In this document: positions 10,985 to 24,800 of the stretch, one piece after another
Position numbering within the stretch: the first letter of the stretch is position 1
How the letters are laid out: every line of letters begins with the position of its first letter
Source of the DNA: Pogona vitticeps
Taxonomy: Eukaryota > Chordata > Lepidosauria > Squamata > Agamidae
DNA length: 64,000 nucleotides
Direction: 5' to 3'
Assembly (NCBI RefSeq): GCF_051106095.1
Contig: NC_135785.1
Span: 94,583,501-94,647,500, forward strand
The notes under the pieces: generated by a model
Seen by the model: the letters and a program-made list of their open reading frames with translations, nothing else
The model's database searches: none
What the model was told of the DNA's origin: nothing
Translations under genes and position numbers: made by a program

Positions 10985-13900
10985 AATTTATTTATGTATT
11001 TATTGTATGCCACCCACTCTACCCAAAGGTCTCTGGGCAGCTTACAACTATTAAAATACAATTAAAATACAATAAAAGATAAAATGATTAAAATACAATT
11101 AAAATAGATACTCTAAAAATTGCCATCAGGACCCACAGTTGATGTTATTTCAATTAAAAGCCTTCTGGAACAGGTTTTGACCTGGCGCCGAAATGTCATC
11201 AGTGTCGGCGCCAGACGAATCTCAGTTGGGAGGGCATTCCATAGTCTGGGGGCAGCTGCCGAAAAGGCCCTTTGTCTACAAGCCATCCCTCTTACCTCCT
11301 TAAGGGATGGCTCTTTCAAAAGGGCCCCCTGGCTAGATCTTAACTGCTGGGTAGGCTCATATGGAAGGAGGCAGTCCTTCAGGTATCCAGGGCCCAAGCC
11401 GTTTAGGGCTTTATATGTCAAAGCAAGCACTTTGAATTGGGCCCGGGCAGCAACTGGTAACCAATGTGACTTAAACAGAATTGTCTTGATGTGTTCCCTA
11501 GTGGCCCCACCACTCAGCAGCTGTGCAGCTCAATTCTGAACCAGTTGCAGTTGCCGGTCCATCTTCAAAGGCAGCTGCATGTAGAGCACATTGCAATAAA
11601 TAATCTATACAAGATGTTACCAGTGCGTGTGTAACTGTCATGAGACTCCGCTCATCCAGGTAGGGCTGTAGCTGGTACAATTTCCGCAGCTGAAGGAAGG
11701 TGCCCCTGGCCACCGAGTCCACCTGGGCTTCTAGAGTTAGACTGGGGTCCAGGAGCACCCCCAGGCTGCGGACTCTGTCACTTAGGGGGAGTGTAACCCC
11801 ATTCAGGGCAGGGTAATGGCCCTCCAACCTGTCAGGTGAACCACCCACTAACAGCACTTCCATCTTGTCTGGATTGAGTTTCAATTTATTAACCCTCATC
11901 CAGGCCATTATCTGGTCCAGACATGAGTTCAGTACAGAAACAGCCTCACCTGGATTGGTGGAAAACGAGAGGTAGAGCTGACTGTCATAAGCATATTGCT
12001 GACTCCTCAGCCCAAACCTCCTGATGACCTCTCCCAGTGGTTTAATGTAGATGTTAAACAGCATGGGGGACAGTATCGAGCCCTGAGGAACCCCGTGACA
12101 TAAATACCATAGGACAGAGCAACTGTCCCCCAGCACCACCCTCTGGACACGGTCAACCAGGAAGGAGCGGAACCACCATAAAACAGTGTGCCGAACTCCC
12201 AACCTATCCAGCCTATCCAGATGGACACCATGATTGATGGTGTCGAAAGCCATTGAAAGGTCCAAGAGTATCAACAGGGTCACATTCCCCCTGTCTCTCC
12301 CCTGGCAGAGGTCATTGTACAGGGTGACCAAGACAGTCTCCATACTGAAACCCGATTGAAATGGATCTAAAAAATCCATTTCATCCAGCAGCGCCTGGAG
12401 TTGCCTGGCCACAGTCCACTCCAACACTTTGGCCGAATAAGGGAGGTTCGCCACCGGTCATTAGTTAACCACCAGTCTTGGGTCCAGGTTAGCCTTTTAA
12501 AGGAGTGGATGAATTATCGCCTCTTTCAAGGTGGTAGGGACCACTCCCTCTCTCAAAGAGGCGTTCACGGCCTCCTGAACCCAAGTGCGAACCCCCCTGG
12601 CAGATCTTCCAATTAGTCAAGATGGGCAATGGTCAAGCGGAGTGGTGGTAGAACGGACAGATCCAAGCACCCTGTCCACATCCTCAGGTCTCAACGACTG
12701 AAACTCATCCATTATGTGATCTAAGCACAGCACACTGGGCACATCCTCTGATTTTGCAGTAATGGTGGATTCCAACCCACTGAATCTAAGCCATTTTTCC
12801 CTCAAAATGAATGGCAAACTCATCACAGCGAGCTGATGAGCAGTCCAGAACCACCCAAAACAGCTCTGCTGGATGACATTCTGAGGAAGCAATACGACTG
12901 GAGAAATATTGCCGTTTTGCCACAAAATACAGTGGGGTCTTGACTTGAGAACTTAATCCGTATTGGAAGGCGGTTCTCAAGTCAAAAAGTTCTCAGGTCA
13001 AATCTGCATTTCCCATAGGAATGCATTGAAAACCATTTGATCCGTATCTGCTCTTTTCCGTCCATAGAAACTAATGGGAAGCTGCTATTCCGCCTTCGAC
13101 CACTAGAGGGGGATATTTTGTTTCTTTTTTTTCTTAGGTCAAGAAAGGTTCAGGGAAGGCAGGGAAAAGACAGTCCAGGCAGGACAGTACCAGGCAGTCT
13201 GAAGACTGTCTCCCAATCCACTCTCTAAACGCTGGGAGGAGTGAGGAAGCAGACAGGCACCCTTTTCACTGGCCAACAGTTAACTGAAAGTTCACATTTT
13301 GCACTCTCCCTGCCTCCCGCGTGGTTTTTTTTGTTCTTAACTCAAATCTAAGTATGTAAGTCAAGTCAATATTTTCCTATGAGAGTGGTTCTTAAGTCAA
13401 AATGTTCTTAACTCGAGCCGTTCTTAAGTCAAGACCCCACTGTAGGCCCGATAATAGGCTCTAAGTCATGTTTGATCGGACTTCCAGCGGGACTTCCTCC
13501 ACTTGCGCTGCAGCTGTCTCCCCTCTCGCTTCATCGCCCGCAGTTCAGAAGTATACCAAGGAGCTGTCTGGGCTCGGCGTGCAGGGAGAGAGTGCTTAGG
13601 CACAATCATGTCTTAATAGATCCCCCACCCTTGCAGAGGGAAGAAGCTAATAGACTAAACTTGACCAGGAAGTGGTCTGACCATGACAATGGGGTCACAA
13701 CCAGCCCCTCCATGTCCAAACCACCATCTTCCAGTCCTGTTGAGAAAACCAGGTCCAAGGTATGGCCCTTCTCATGTCGGGCCGATGACACATTGAGACA
13801 GCCCCATGGTTTTCATGCCAGCCATGAAGTCTTGAACCTCTCTAGTCAAGGAAACCTTGGCATGGATGTTGAGGTCCCCCAGCACCAACAGCCTGGGAGT

Positions 13901-14640
13901 CCTCAACACCAGGTCCAAGACTACCTCCGTCAGCTCAGGCAGGGAGACTGCTGGTACGCAGCAGGGTGGGCAGTACACCAACAGAACCACCAAAATGTCT
14001 TGTAAGCCCAACACGCAATGCAGGCCGTCAATACCGCCTCTCAAAGGGATAGGAAGCCTAGTCAAGGAGATAGAACTCCTATCGACTATAGCAACTACTC
14101 CTCCCCGATCCTCCGAGCGACACTGATGCAGGACCGAGTACCCAGGTGGACACAGCTGGGAGGGGGGACCACCACCCTCCTCTCCCACCCAGGTCTCAGT
14201 AATGCATGCCAGGTCAGCACCCTCATCCAGAATTACATCATGGATGAGGGCAGTCTTATTTTGTACTGACCTGGCGCTCATCATCAGCACTGTGTGGCTC
14301 AAGGGTTTGCTGATATGGTCACCTGATACCATCTGGTTGGGGGTAGGACTAGAAGAGGGGATAGATGTAAGATATCTAACCTCTCTTCTTCTACGTGGGC
14401 ATGTTCTAACCCCACCGCCATTCCTTCCCCTACCCAGCACCACCTCAATGGCTGCCTCCTCCAACACCCTACCCCCTTCCTGTTCTGTCAGATCCACTGT
14501 GGGTCTCTATGCAAGCTGATGGCAATTAATAATGATTAAAAACAACAAACCCTTCTAAAGCCCCTTCTCCCCTCTGAGCCAGTTGGTTGGTGTTGAGGAT
14601 AGGGTGGGGCAGCCTGAAGCAGCAGCAAGGGCCCAGTCCT
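10985..14640 (-). mobile_element. L2-clade LINE with endonuclease and reverse transcriptase (decayed)
   Basis: The minus strand shows, from 5' to 3', an apurinic-type endonuclease (about 14497-13606: SARSVQNKTALIHD, ITETWVGEEGG, LVLGDLNIHA, WSDHFLVKFSL), a reverse transcriptase (about 12454-11498: GFSMETVLVTLYNDLC, LLDLSMAFDTINH, GVPQGSILSPMLFNIYI, QQYAYDSQLYLSF) and the C-terminal YKALNGLGPGYL block (11430-11113). The catalytic YADD box reads YAYD, one of several signs of decay. The 3' end is the CCCAAAGGTCTCTGGGCAGC tail followed by ATTAAAATAC repeats. The LINE is interrupted by a MITE at 12930-13442 and sits inside a Tigger-like MITE. The family is called from recalled L2/CR1-group sequence; CR1 is the alternative. 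Confidence 0.8.
12930..13442. mobile_element. Tigger-like MITE nested in the L2 LINE
   Basis: Tips CAGTGGGGTCTTGACTTGAG and CTTAAGTCAAGACCCCACTG are inverted copies, flanked by TA at 12928-12929 and 13443-13444. At 513 bp it is non-coding and belongs to a different subfamily from the outer MITE. Confidence 0.88.
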
Positions 14641-15028
14641 GCAAGGCCATTTCCGATGGGTCTTGGGGTTTTGGTTGCTTTTTGGGTCCCCCCCCCCATT
14701 TCCAATGGGTCTTGCATGCTGCTCTTTCTTTTTCCTGTTTTCTTTGCATTTCTGACCTGCCTTCTTTGTTCTCTGCATTTCCAGTCTGCTGTTTGTTGTC
14801 TGTGCATTTTCAATGGGTCTTGCACGCTTCAGTGCTCCCCCCCTTCAGCCAGAAGGGATTGATCGCATTTCCAGTGAGTCTTGCAGTGTTTTTTTTTTTA
14901 ATTTTCCTTCAGTTGAAACGGATTGTATTTCAGTGCATTCCTATGAGAAATGGTGCTTTGACGTACGACTATTTCAAGTTACATCCATCTTCTTGAACGG
15001 ATTATGGTCATAAGTTGAAGCACCACTG

Positions 15029-15716
15029 TACAGCACAGAATGATTCTGGCTAAGTCTGTATATTGGACCTCATCTGATAAGACTTGTGTTACTTTGTCAC
15101 ATTCAGGTGTTCAGAAAAGGGTTAACACAGTCCTGTAGGTAGAATTTCTCCCTATGATTTGGGGCTCCCAAAAACCAGTTGCCTGATCCTGTGGAGTGTC
15201 TCCATATATAACAAACTGTCCTTCACATGACAGGTAGTGAACAGGGGTAGAACTCACCCTGCTCATACTTTAGATTGATCCTTTTCAGGACTGGGGTAAC
15301 TGCTTGAAGTATGAACCTGTTATTTTGTCTTAAAATTGTATAATTCAAATGCCTCAAGATGGAATAATGCCCATGACACCAGTGGATGTCTTTGGAACAC
15401 TTAGTTTCTCAACACCAGCTCAAGGATAGGTAGAGGTCTGTACATATATGTGTACCCTAACGTATATGGGTTCACTTAGAGGTGGATGGGTTATGAGTGT
15501 TACTATCAAGATACATTATCCAGTAGTGTACTGGGTTGTACCTATAGGAAACGGTAGCAAAATGGCACAAATAAGCATGCTGATCTTTAGTTAATTTGGA
15601 GAATCCTGCAGCTGCTCCAAACTGAATGAAAATGTTAAATCATGTCATGGCTCTCTTATGTTTGTTTTCACTTTTGATGCAATGACTCAACTAAGCATTT
15701 AATTGGAGCAGATGCT
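15029..15716. other. HERC4-COX5B intergenic tail
   Basis: About 690 bases between the MITE and the COX5B poly(A) signal. It is AT-rich, and I see no gene or recognised repeat. Confidence 0.5.
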
Positions 15717-15722
15717 TTTATT
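15717..15722 (-). terminator. COX5B poly(A) signal
   Basis: AATAAA on the minus strand, 53 bases past the stop codon. The short 3' UTR is consistent with an abundant housekeeping mRNA. Confidence 0.75.
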
Positions 15723-15774
15723 AAATCTGCAACTTACTGAAAGAAAAAACATAATTATTTTCAGTATCAACACC

Positions 15775-15887
15775 TCAGTCAGGTATTTTCTCATGAACTA
15801 ACTTGTAGTGAGCCCCACACTCCCAGCAACGATGCACCTTTCCTTTAAACAGCCAGAACCAATTAATGTAAGTTGTATCTTCATCAC
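15775..15887 (-). CDS. COX5B: COX5B exon 4 and stop
   Basis: Acceptor CTTCTACAG. It encodes the rest of the zinc site and core (INWFWLFKGKVHRCWECGAH) and ends HEKIPD before TGA at 15777-15775. Confidence 0.93.
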
Positions 15888-18800
15888 CTGTAGAAGAAGA
15901 AGAAGAAAATTAATTCGAGTGATCTAGAAACCTCATTTTTTATCACTGCCAGGCAATTTATATAAAGGTCAACTATAACTGGAAAAAATATGGCTAGGAC
16001 AATAGAAGACTTTTTACTGCCTTTGAAGCTGGGCTTTTTCAAAGCTGAGGTGAGACATGGAAGCTGGTTTTGCATGTTCCTACATCATTTACAGTGCTTA
16101 CTTCCATGCATTCTTTCCAGTGAAAGTGACCTAGCTCTCAAGGATGCTGTGTCTGTGCACACACTCTTAATAAGGTTGGGTGTGGAAGCAGACAAAGTTA
16201 CTGAACATTGCTGGAAGCAAGAGGAGGATGTTTTGCTGTGATGCGGCTGTCTTGTGCCTCAAACAGTTACATTTAATAATTTGAAATTGGATTAGATGAT
16301 GTGTGATGCAGCAAAAACAAATTAATTCTGATACTTACAGATACAACCCACAAATCTCATTTCCTCAGTAGATGGAACAAGGTGAGGATCTTCTTTTGTT
16401 CCTGCATATTTCTTGGGTGCATAACAACTGTATGGATCCTGTATGCAGAACCAAGAACAATGTTAGCTAGACACAAAATCAAAGGGGCTGAACAACATAT
16501 AAAATTACTAGAAAAAATGCCATATTCCCAGTGGCTGAAAGTCCTATTACCTAGTATGTAGGCACATCTGAACCAATGGTGGAATTATTGATTCACCACA
16601 TCAACTGACTTAATGGGCCTATTCTAATACGACTTACAATAAACAACAGGATTTTAGCCACTACGTTATCAAAGACGGATTCTTAAGAAGAGGTGTAGAG
16701 TGGAAGAATTTGGGAATGCTGAATTACTGTTGGCAGAGTCAGATTAAGACATCCTGAAGCCCTAAACTGTGCTAAAATTTCAGAATCCCCAAAACATTAA
16801 TGTTTTGTGGGAAATTTATTTTCAGTTACTTCATTATTTAAAGGTCTAAGCAGTATATTGGCTTGCACACAAATCTGCGTAGGCCAGATTTGCACAGGAA
16901 ACTTTCCTTGAGATAAATTCTCATCTTAGTTCCTGGAAAGACTCTCCCTGTTTTTAAAATTAGATTAGGATAAAGTTAAGACTAGCAGCATCTGCAAGCA
17001 AACAATGTTTAGAATTGCTGTAGATTAGCGAGCAGATTCTATGGATGATTAAAGGAACTAAAAACATAAGCCTGTTTTCTGATATTCTTATATTGAGTAA
17101 TGTCTTTGATGTCTACATGCTGCTGGTATCTGCTTACTGTTGCTGCTTTGACAAGACACTGAACCTAGCTGATTTAAACTAACATTTTGATACTGATTTG
17201 CTTTTTCTCTGAGTGATATCTGTACTTATCTGGATTACACTGTAAAGAGCTGATTAGACAAACATGGATATATGGTTAATGGTTACAAAATAACCATTTA
17301 ATGGATTTTGGGAAACTTGAATCACAGTATGTTACCTTACTAATGTGGAAACAATACACTCTGAAATACAGAAGAGACAGCCAGGGTGGCTGTGGGTAAG
17401 CTGTACAATCCTAGGATGCCCGCAGAAGAAGGGAATGGTAAACCACTTGAGTATTCTATACCTACAAAACCCTAAAGAATTTGCTTGAAAGCACACCAAC
17501 TGCATTAGTTACTTGATTGGATAAAAATCAATTAATTTGAAACAAAACTTTTTAAAATACTTATTTTAATCAGCTTTTTTAATTGATGTTTTTTGTTTAA
17601 AACTCCTACATGATGATAATTTTGTGTTACTGGTCAATAATGCATACATGGAATAATAATTACAAATCTCAATTTTGTATTATAAAATGTGTTCATATAA
17701 TTTGAAAAAGCCATTTTTACACAGGTCCTGAATTGGAGCTTTAACTTTATGGAGTTCTACAGGGCCCTGTATAGATAATTTAGGTTAAATTGTCTCTCTC
17801 CTCTAGTACTAAGAATTTCACTTTAAAACCTGCAATTCTCAAACTAGCTTTCTGTCTCTAAATACAGAACTGTCAATAGAAATATATGGAGAGGGGAAGT
17901 AACATGCTTGATTAGCACTATCTGCTAGCTCTTGCTGAAGTTTTTTCTTGAAATTTTTTTCTCCTGACATAATACAATGCTGGAATTTTTGGAAACCCAA
18001 TTAACATCTCCAAGTTCATTCTCAACAGCCTTCTTAAGACATGTTCATTCTTTTAGAGGGGCAACCCTAGTTATTCTTCCTCTGGAACTTTCAGTAGACA
18101 AAGTTAAATTCTTCTCTTTGCCTCTCTCTGGATGTTATCAATGACGTTATCAAAGAATAAAGGATTCTAGGAGATGGAGTCAATTTGGGCAAGAAGATTA
18201 TGAAAAATATCTACTAAAGCTGAAGCAAGCAAGAGTGCTATTATGTGTGTGCATGGGGGATAATAATTAAATCAAATTAATTATTTAATCAAATTGATTT
18301 ATAATTCTATATATTGATTAACTGCATGCTCTTCCTGCCAGTCAGTCACTCTGAGTATAATTCTGGAAAAGCAGCATACAAGTCAACATGATATTGATAA
18401 TATTCCTTTAAAGCAGTAACAGTTCAACTAAATGTAGTTTCAGTACACCACTAACATGCACTTAGTTGGGTGACAGCTCTAGTACTCAGTTACCAAGTTC
18501 TATTTTGGAAGAAAGAGGATGTAAGCTATTGACCTCTCCTGCCTGCTTACTAAAGTGAGCTAGCAAAAGCAGCCTCAGAACTTTATCACAGCAACAATGC
18601 CAGTCTCCATTCTTTCCCAGATAGCTGATCCATGTTGCTTATAAGAAAGCATTCCGTTGCTAAATTTATTTCAGATCTGCATATTCTAAATATGTTGCTC
18701 AGCCTTTTGACTAAGTTGGTGCATAAGGTTCGTAGTCACTTAGACATACTTCTCCTCTCTTATCAGCTTCCAAAATTTTCCGTTCAAGTCCAGTAGCTTG

Positions 18801-21800
18801 CTCTTCATCAGTAGGGATAGCTGGAAAAAGGGGAAAAATAAAATTGATACAGTAGGGGTTAAATAAAATGACATACTCAGCTTACATTTGCAAAGCCTGA
18901 TCTTCCTCTCACAATGTGATTTCCTCCAACATGAGCCTGGACAATTACAAATTAAGACAGAACCAAGAACAATGGTTCATGCCATGGGCCATGCTGGAAT
19001 TCAATATATGGAGCTGAGCTGTGCTTTGACAAAGAGAGGTCTTTCAGTACTTTAGCATGCACTTCAAAATGAAAAACTGAAAAAAGACTTGAAATTGGTA
19101 AAGACAGATTGACAAGAAGCAAAAATAAAAATGATAAAAATAGGGTCAGTATCCTTAATGCATCTTTCCAGAAATTATCACTTACACAGAAAGAGAACTA
19201 TTACAATAATTAGGGTAAATCATAATCATCTGTGGAACTGAAAGAACTAGAAAAGTAAAAAAAAAAATCAACACAGAACAATGACCATAAGAGGGTAGAG
19301 GTAGACACAGTAGTGGAAGAACAGAGGAACAACATATGGAACAACCTAGAAATTACAAGCTGACAAAACAGCAAACATCAGAGGGAAAAAAATGGTAAAC
19401 CATATTAGCCAGAACACAGAAAGACAAAGTCTCCCCTATTTGCACCAGTTACAAAGTAAACCAGTAAAAGATCTACTCAGTCATGCAAATGTAGTCATCA
19501 GAACAATCCCAACCAACACGCTAAAGGAAATAAAACTAGCTCATGTATAGCACAGCTATCATAATAACCTTGGAACTTGGTTACAAGCTAAAGAAGAAAG
19601 AAAGAAACAGAGAGAGAGAAAAAACACTCCTGGCACTCCAAAATGGAAAATTTGGCTGGAAAGAAAAACAAATTACATGCAGACATTAGCAACTTAAACA
19701 CCTGAAAGATTCAAAACTTAAAAATGAAAAAGTAAAATAAACCATACAACATGTATAACTTAGAAAGGAAAACAATAGTTAAAATGATAGAAGAATTAAA
19801 ACAGTGCATAACTACAGCAAAGAAAATTGAAAGATATGACAGATAATTGAAACAATAGAGAAAACAAGTAATTTTGAAATAAGCAATGATTGTTCTATAC
19901 ATCACTAGGAGAATATACAGAGCAAAAGAAATTAGGCCCATGTAAAGATGATACTCTAAAATTCTGGAAAGAAATGTGGGAAAGCCCACAAAAACACCTC
20001 ATAGATTAAAGACATTTGTAAAGAATCTCAAGAAAAAATATAAATGATAATGTAATACCAACTGAAATGGTAAGACGTAAAGACTGTGAAAAAGTGGAAT
20101 GCACCTGGTCCAGATGAGCTGTATGGATTTTGGTTAAAGCATTTAACAAGTCTCCATAAACGTATAGAAGTGCAACTTAATCACTTACTCCAAAATTCTA
20201 CAACTGAAGATTGGATGATAACAGGCCACATATTTCTAATAATAAAAAGATCATCGAAAGGGCAATGAACCCAATAATTACCAACCACTTACATGTCTTA
20301 CAACAATGTTCAAGCTTCTCACAGGAGTACTAGCAAGATCAATATATAATAACCTAACTGAAAACTCCCTATATCCAACTGAACAGAATGGGAACTTTAA
20401 AAAGAAGCACAAAAGATCAGATGCTTATTGGTAAAATGATATTGAAGAATGCTAAAAGACAAAAAACAAACCTTAACATGGCCTGGATAGGCTACAAAAA
20501 GGCATTTGACTCATTGCCACACAGCTGGATTAACACCTGCCTAAAATGTTTGGGACTAGTAAAAATATTCAGAAGTTCCTCAAGAAAAACATGGAAAGCT
20601 GTCTTAATGTCCCATGGTGAAGAAATTCAGAAAGTCAGCCTCAAAAGAGGAACGTTTCAAGGGGATTCATTGTCACCACTGCTGTTTAACATCTCACTAA
20701 TTCACATGTCAATACAGTGGTGCCTCGTTTTACGACTGCCCCACATTATGACAAATCTGCTTTACAACTATCTTTTTGCGATCGCAAAATGATGGTCTAA
20801 ATGGGGGAATTTCGCTTTGCGATGATCGGTTCCGTGCTTCAGGAACCGATTCTTCGCAAAATGACGATTTTTCAACAGCTGATCAGCGGTTTCAAAATGG
20901 CCGCCGGGTAATAAAATGGCTCCCCGCTGTGTTTAGGGACGGATTCCTCACTATACAGGCAGCGAAAATGGCTGCCGTATGGAGGATCTTCGCTGGACAG
21001 TGAGTTTTAAGCCCATTGGAACACATAGAAAGGTTTTCAATATGTTTCAATTGGCTTTTTATTTTCGCTTTACGATGTTTTCGCTTAACAGTGATTTGAC
21101 TGGAACGGATTATTGTCGTTAAGCGAGGCACCACTGTAATCTTAAATAAAACTGGATTGGACTACCATATTTCAGAACAAGCAGGGAAAATCAATCATCT
21201 GTTATATGTAAGATCCAAGGAATTAGTGGTAACAACAAAAGTCAACTCTGCCAAAAAAAAGATGAAACTGTGTCACACCTCATATGTGAATGTCCAAAGA
21301 CTGCACAGGTTACAAAATTAGACATGATAGAGTGGCAAAATTAGTGCACTGGTCATTATGCCAAAAATATAATTTGCCAGCCTCCAAAAACCCATGGGAA
21401 CATCAGATAGAGAAGGTGTCAGAAAATGAGGAAGATCCAAACTAATAGACATAGCACTTCAGACATAGTTGTAATAGAACCAAGAAATGTCTGAATCATT
21501 GACATTAATTGCATGCCAGAGCTGAAAATGAAGAATTGGAAACACCAAAAAAATCAGAGACCTGGCAATCAAAAGATTTCACTTGTGGATGAAACACACT
21601 TCAGTGGTCCCCATAGTCATCAGGGAATTGGAAACAATATCAAGAAATTTCAGACAGCACTATAAGCAGTTGCAGATCTCAGAAATCACATCAGAGCTAC
21701 AAAAAATAGAAATATTAGCAACAGCATACATACTGCGCTAATATTTAACAGATACTTAGGTAACTGGTTAAAACATGCATTAATACCAATCAATGTTTTT

Positions 21801-24800
21801 ATAGTTTTGGTTGACTGTGCCTGATAATTTTTAATAATAATCTGTGCAATCTTTGGAAATTCACAGATGAGGTGACACAATTTCATCTTTTTCTTGGCAT
21901 TTACCATTAGCACTAATTCCTTGAACTTTAGCTTCCATAATATAAACATACCTAACCTAACATTAGTTTGGAGTGCTTGTTCTTCGTGCATTAGTTTTTA
22001 TGCAAAAAATATAACTTACAAGCCTCCAAAAACCCATGGGAACAACGGGTAGAGAAGGTGTCAGAAAATGAAGAAGTCAAGATCTTGTGGGATTTCCGGA
22101 CCCAAACTGATATGAACCTTGAACATAATGCACCAGACACAGTAATAAATCAAGAAATGTCTGGATAATTGACACTGCAATTCCAGGAGATGCCAAAGTT
22201 GAAGATAAATTGGTATGCGAAACAGGGTACCGATCATCGCAAGCGATTTTTCCCATTAAAAACATCGCAACACAATCACAAAAACGATCACAAAAAGTTC
22301 GTCGCTATGCAGATTCGTCATTAAACGGGGCGCCCGTTAAGCGAGGCGCCACTGTATTAAGAACAGCATATATACGTCTACATTTAACACTTTTTGGTTA
22401 AAACTTGTGTCTGTTATAATACCAGTCAATGTTTTTATAATTTTGATTGACTGTGGCTGGTATTTTTTAATAATAATAATGTGTGCCATCAAATAAGTGA
22501 TGGTGACCCTTTTCAGGGTTTTCTAGACAGAGTATTCAACAAGTCCCAGGATGCCCCCTTCTTCTGGGGGCATCCTGGGATTGTGTGGCTTGCCAAAGGT
22601 CACACATTTAGCTTTTCTGGGATGCAAAGTGAGGAACTGAATTCACAACCTCTGGCTCCACGGCCAAATGCCGAACTGCAAGGATTGGAGCTTTGGCTTC
22701 AAATTCAATTCCAAGAAATCAGTAGATCTTTGTTGTTTCAAAACAGGTGTGGGATTTATTGGTGTATTAAACAAGTGTCTAAAACATGATTATGCCAACA
22801 GGTCCAGAAGAGGCTTCCATTTGTTAAATAGAAACAGGTTTCTATAACTGTTGTCCCACAGTCCTGGGAGATCAGCGGGGACCCAGTCCTTACGGTGTGC
22901 CTTGTCATACCATCCAGCAGGGGCACGGTCTCATCCAGGTCGTCATCCCACAGGATCCACCCATCAGTGTCTCGGTTCTCCTAGGGTCCTCGCTGTAACT
23001 CCTCTTCATCTCCCTTACTCTCCATTCCAATCTTTCTTTTCTTTCTCTTGCTACTTGTTCCTTTTCCTTTCTCAATCTCCTTCTCCACCCCCTCACCTCT
23101 GCTTCTCCCCAATAAGAGAGTCTAGGGGGAATCTCCACTCTTCTCCTATAATCTGCCTCCTCTTTTGGCACTCTTTTTTCCCCATAATCCAGTCCAAATA
23201 TCCTGCATCCATACCCATTCCCAACCGGGCAGTAACTGGTCTTTTCTCCTGTCTTCCTCCCTGTCCCTGCTTCAAACTCCACCCTTTTTCTCTCACTTCC
23301 CGCCTTTTCTCCATGAACCTCCCCTATCATCACTTTCTGTATGTCTTCTGTCAGCTCTTCTATCACTGTCTCCTGCTGAGATCTCACTGTAGGTTTTGGT
23401 GCGGATTTGGGGTCCACTTCCTTAGTTTTGTTGTTGAGGAGGGACAGCTCTCCAGCGAGTGGGGTGTCCCTCTCGCCCTCTGTCTCACACTAACTCAATA
23501 TCCAGCCAGCAAAGAAATAGGAGAACAGCAAAAGAGGAAAAAAAACAGATCTCTTCCAGAAGATCTGAGAAATGAAAGGGAAATTTAAACTCATATTATG
23601 GATGCTGAAAAATCAACAGGGGAACATACTATCTGACTGGAATAAAACACGTTTTAATTGCCAAAAGGAGAGACATTCAACAGTACAGTCAACTACAGAA
23701 CCATTGCATTATTTTCTGATTCAAGATAAGTGATGCTCAAGGTACTGCAACAAACTTTTACCCTATGTGGAGTTAGAAATTAAGAATTACACTGGACATT
23801 GGACCATGCCAAATAACTTCAGAATATCAGTCTGCTTTATAGACTACAGCCTTTGACTGAGTGGAACTTAAGATATTGATTGTTTTAAAAGATATGGGTG
23901 AGCCGCAACACTTGACTGTCCTGACACTCAACCTGACAAGAAGGTATAGCTAGGATAGAGTATGGAGAAACAGAATAGTTCCCCGCTGGTAAAAATGTCA
24001 GACAAGGCTATTTTTATCTCTGTACCTGGTCAATCTATAAGCAGAAAATAAATGGAAAACTAGATTCAGATCGAAGAGTGAAAATTGGTGGAAGAAACAT
24101 GAATAATTTAAGATATTTAGATGATACCATACTGCAGACAGAAAGCAGTAATACTGTAACTTGAAATGACTCCTGGTGAAAGAAGGAGGACTGCAGTTGA
24201 ACATTAAGACCAAAATCATGACTTCAAAAGCACTAGGTAACTTTAATGTTGAAACTGAAATTGTTAAAGATTTGTATACCTTCGTTCAGTTATCAATCCA
24301 AATAGAAACCACAGCCAAGAAATTAGAAGGAGACTGACACTTAGAAAGACAACAATGAAGGAACTATAAAGATTATCAATTGTTAGGACATGTCATCAGA
24401 GACCAAGACTAGTCACATTATTGCATTTCCAGTTACTATGCATGGTTTTTGAAAGCTGGACTGTGGAGAAATCTGACAGGAAAAAAATTCTTTCAAAGTA
24501 TGGTGCTGAAGGAGACTCTAGAGATACCATAGACTGTCTGAAAAACAAGTAGATTCTAGAACCAGAAAGAACCATGACAATTTTCATCAGCAAAAGTCCT
24601 AAAATAAATTCTAATTATGCCAAATAGAAAGCCTGATCTTAATATAGCCATCTGTCACCTCCTACCAAAATTATTTCCATTCTTAACATTCTCTCATCAG
24701 TTGAAAGGTAGTATACTTTTGATGCTGCCAAGTGTGAAACCTGCTTTTAAAAGCAACTGGTATTTACACCTGCTGCGGTCTCTAAGGCCTCTTACTTATT

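Larger units (their letters stand above)
10481..15028. mobile_element. Tigger-like (TcMar) MITE, split by a nested LINE
   Basis: The outer element has tips CAGTGGTGCCTCAACTTACG and GAAGCACCACTG with flanking TA on each side. Left half is 10481 to about 10985 and right half about 14640-15028; the L2 LINE lies between. The 5' half carries a (TG)n tract and copies of a roughly 48-bp unit that is shared with 47895-48669. Confidence 0.8.

Noticed and set aside
11120-11539. Plus-strand ORF of 139 codons
   Set aside because: Antisense shadow of the L2 reverse-transcriptase C terminus.
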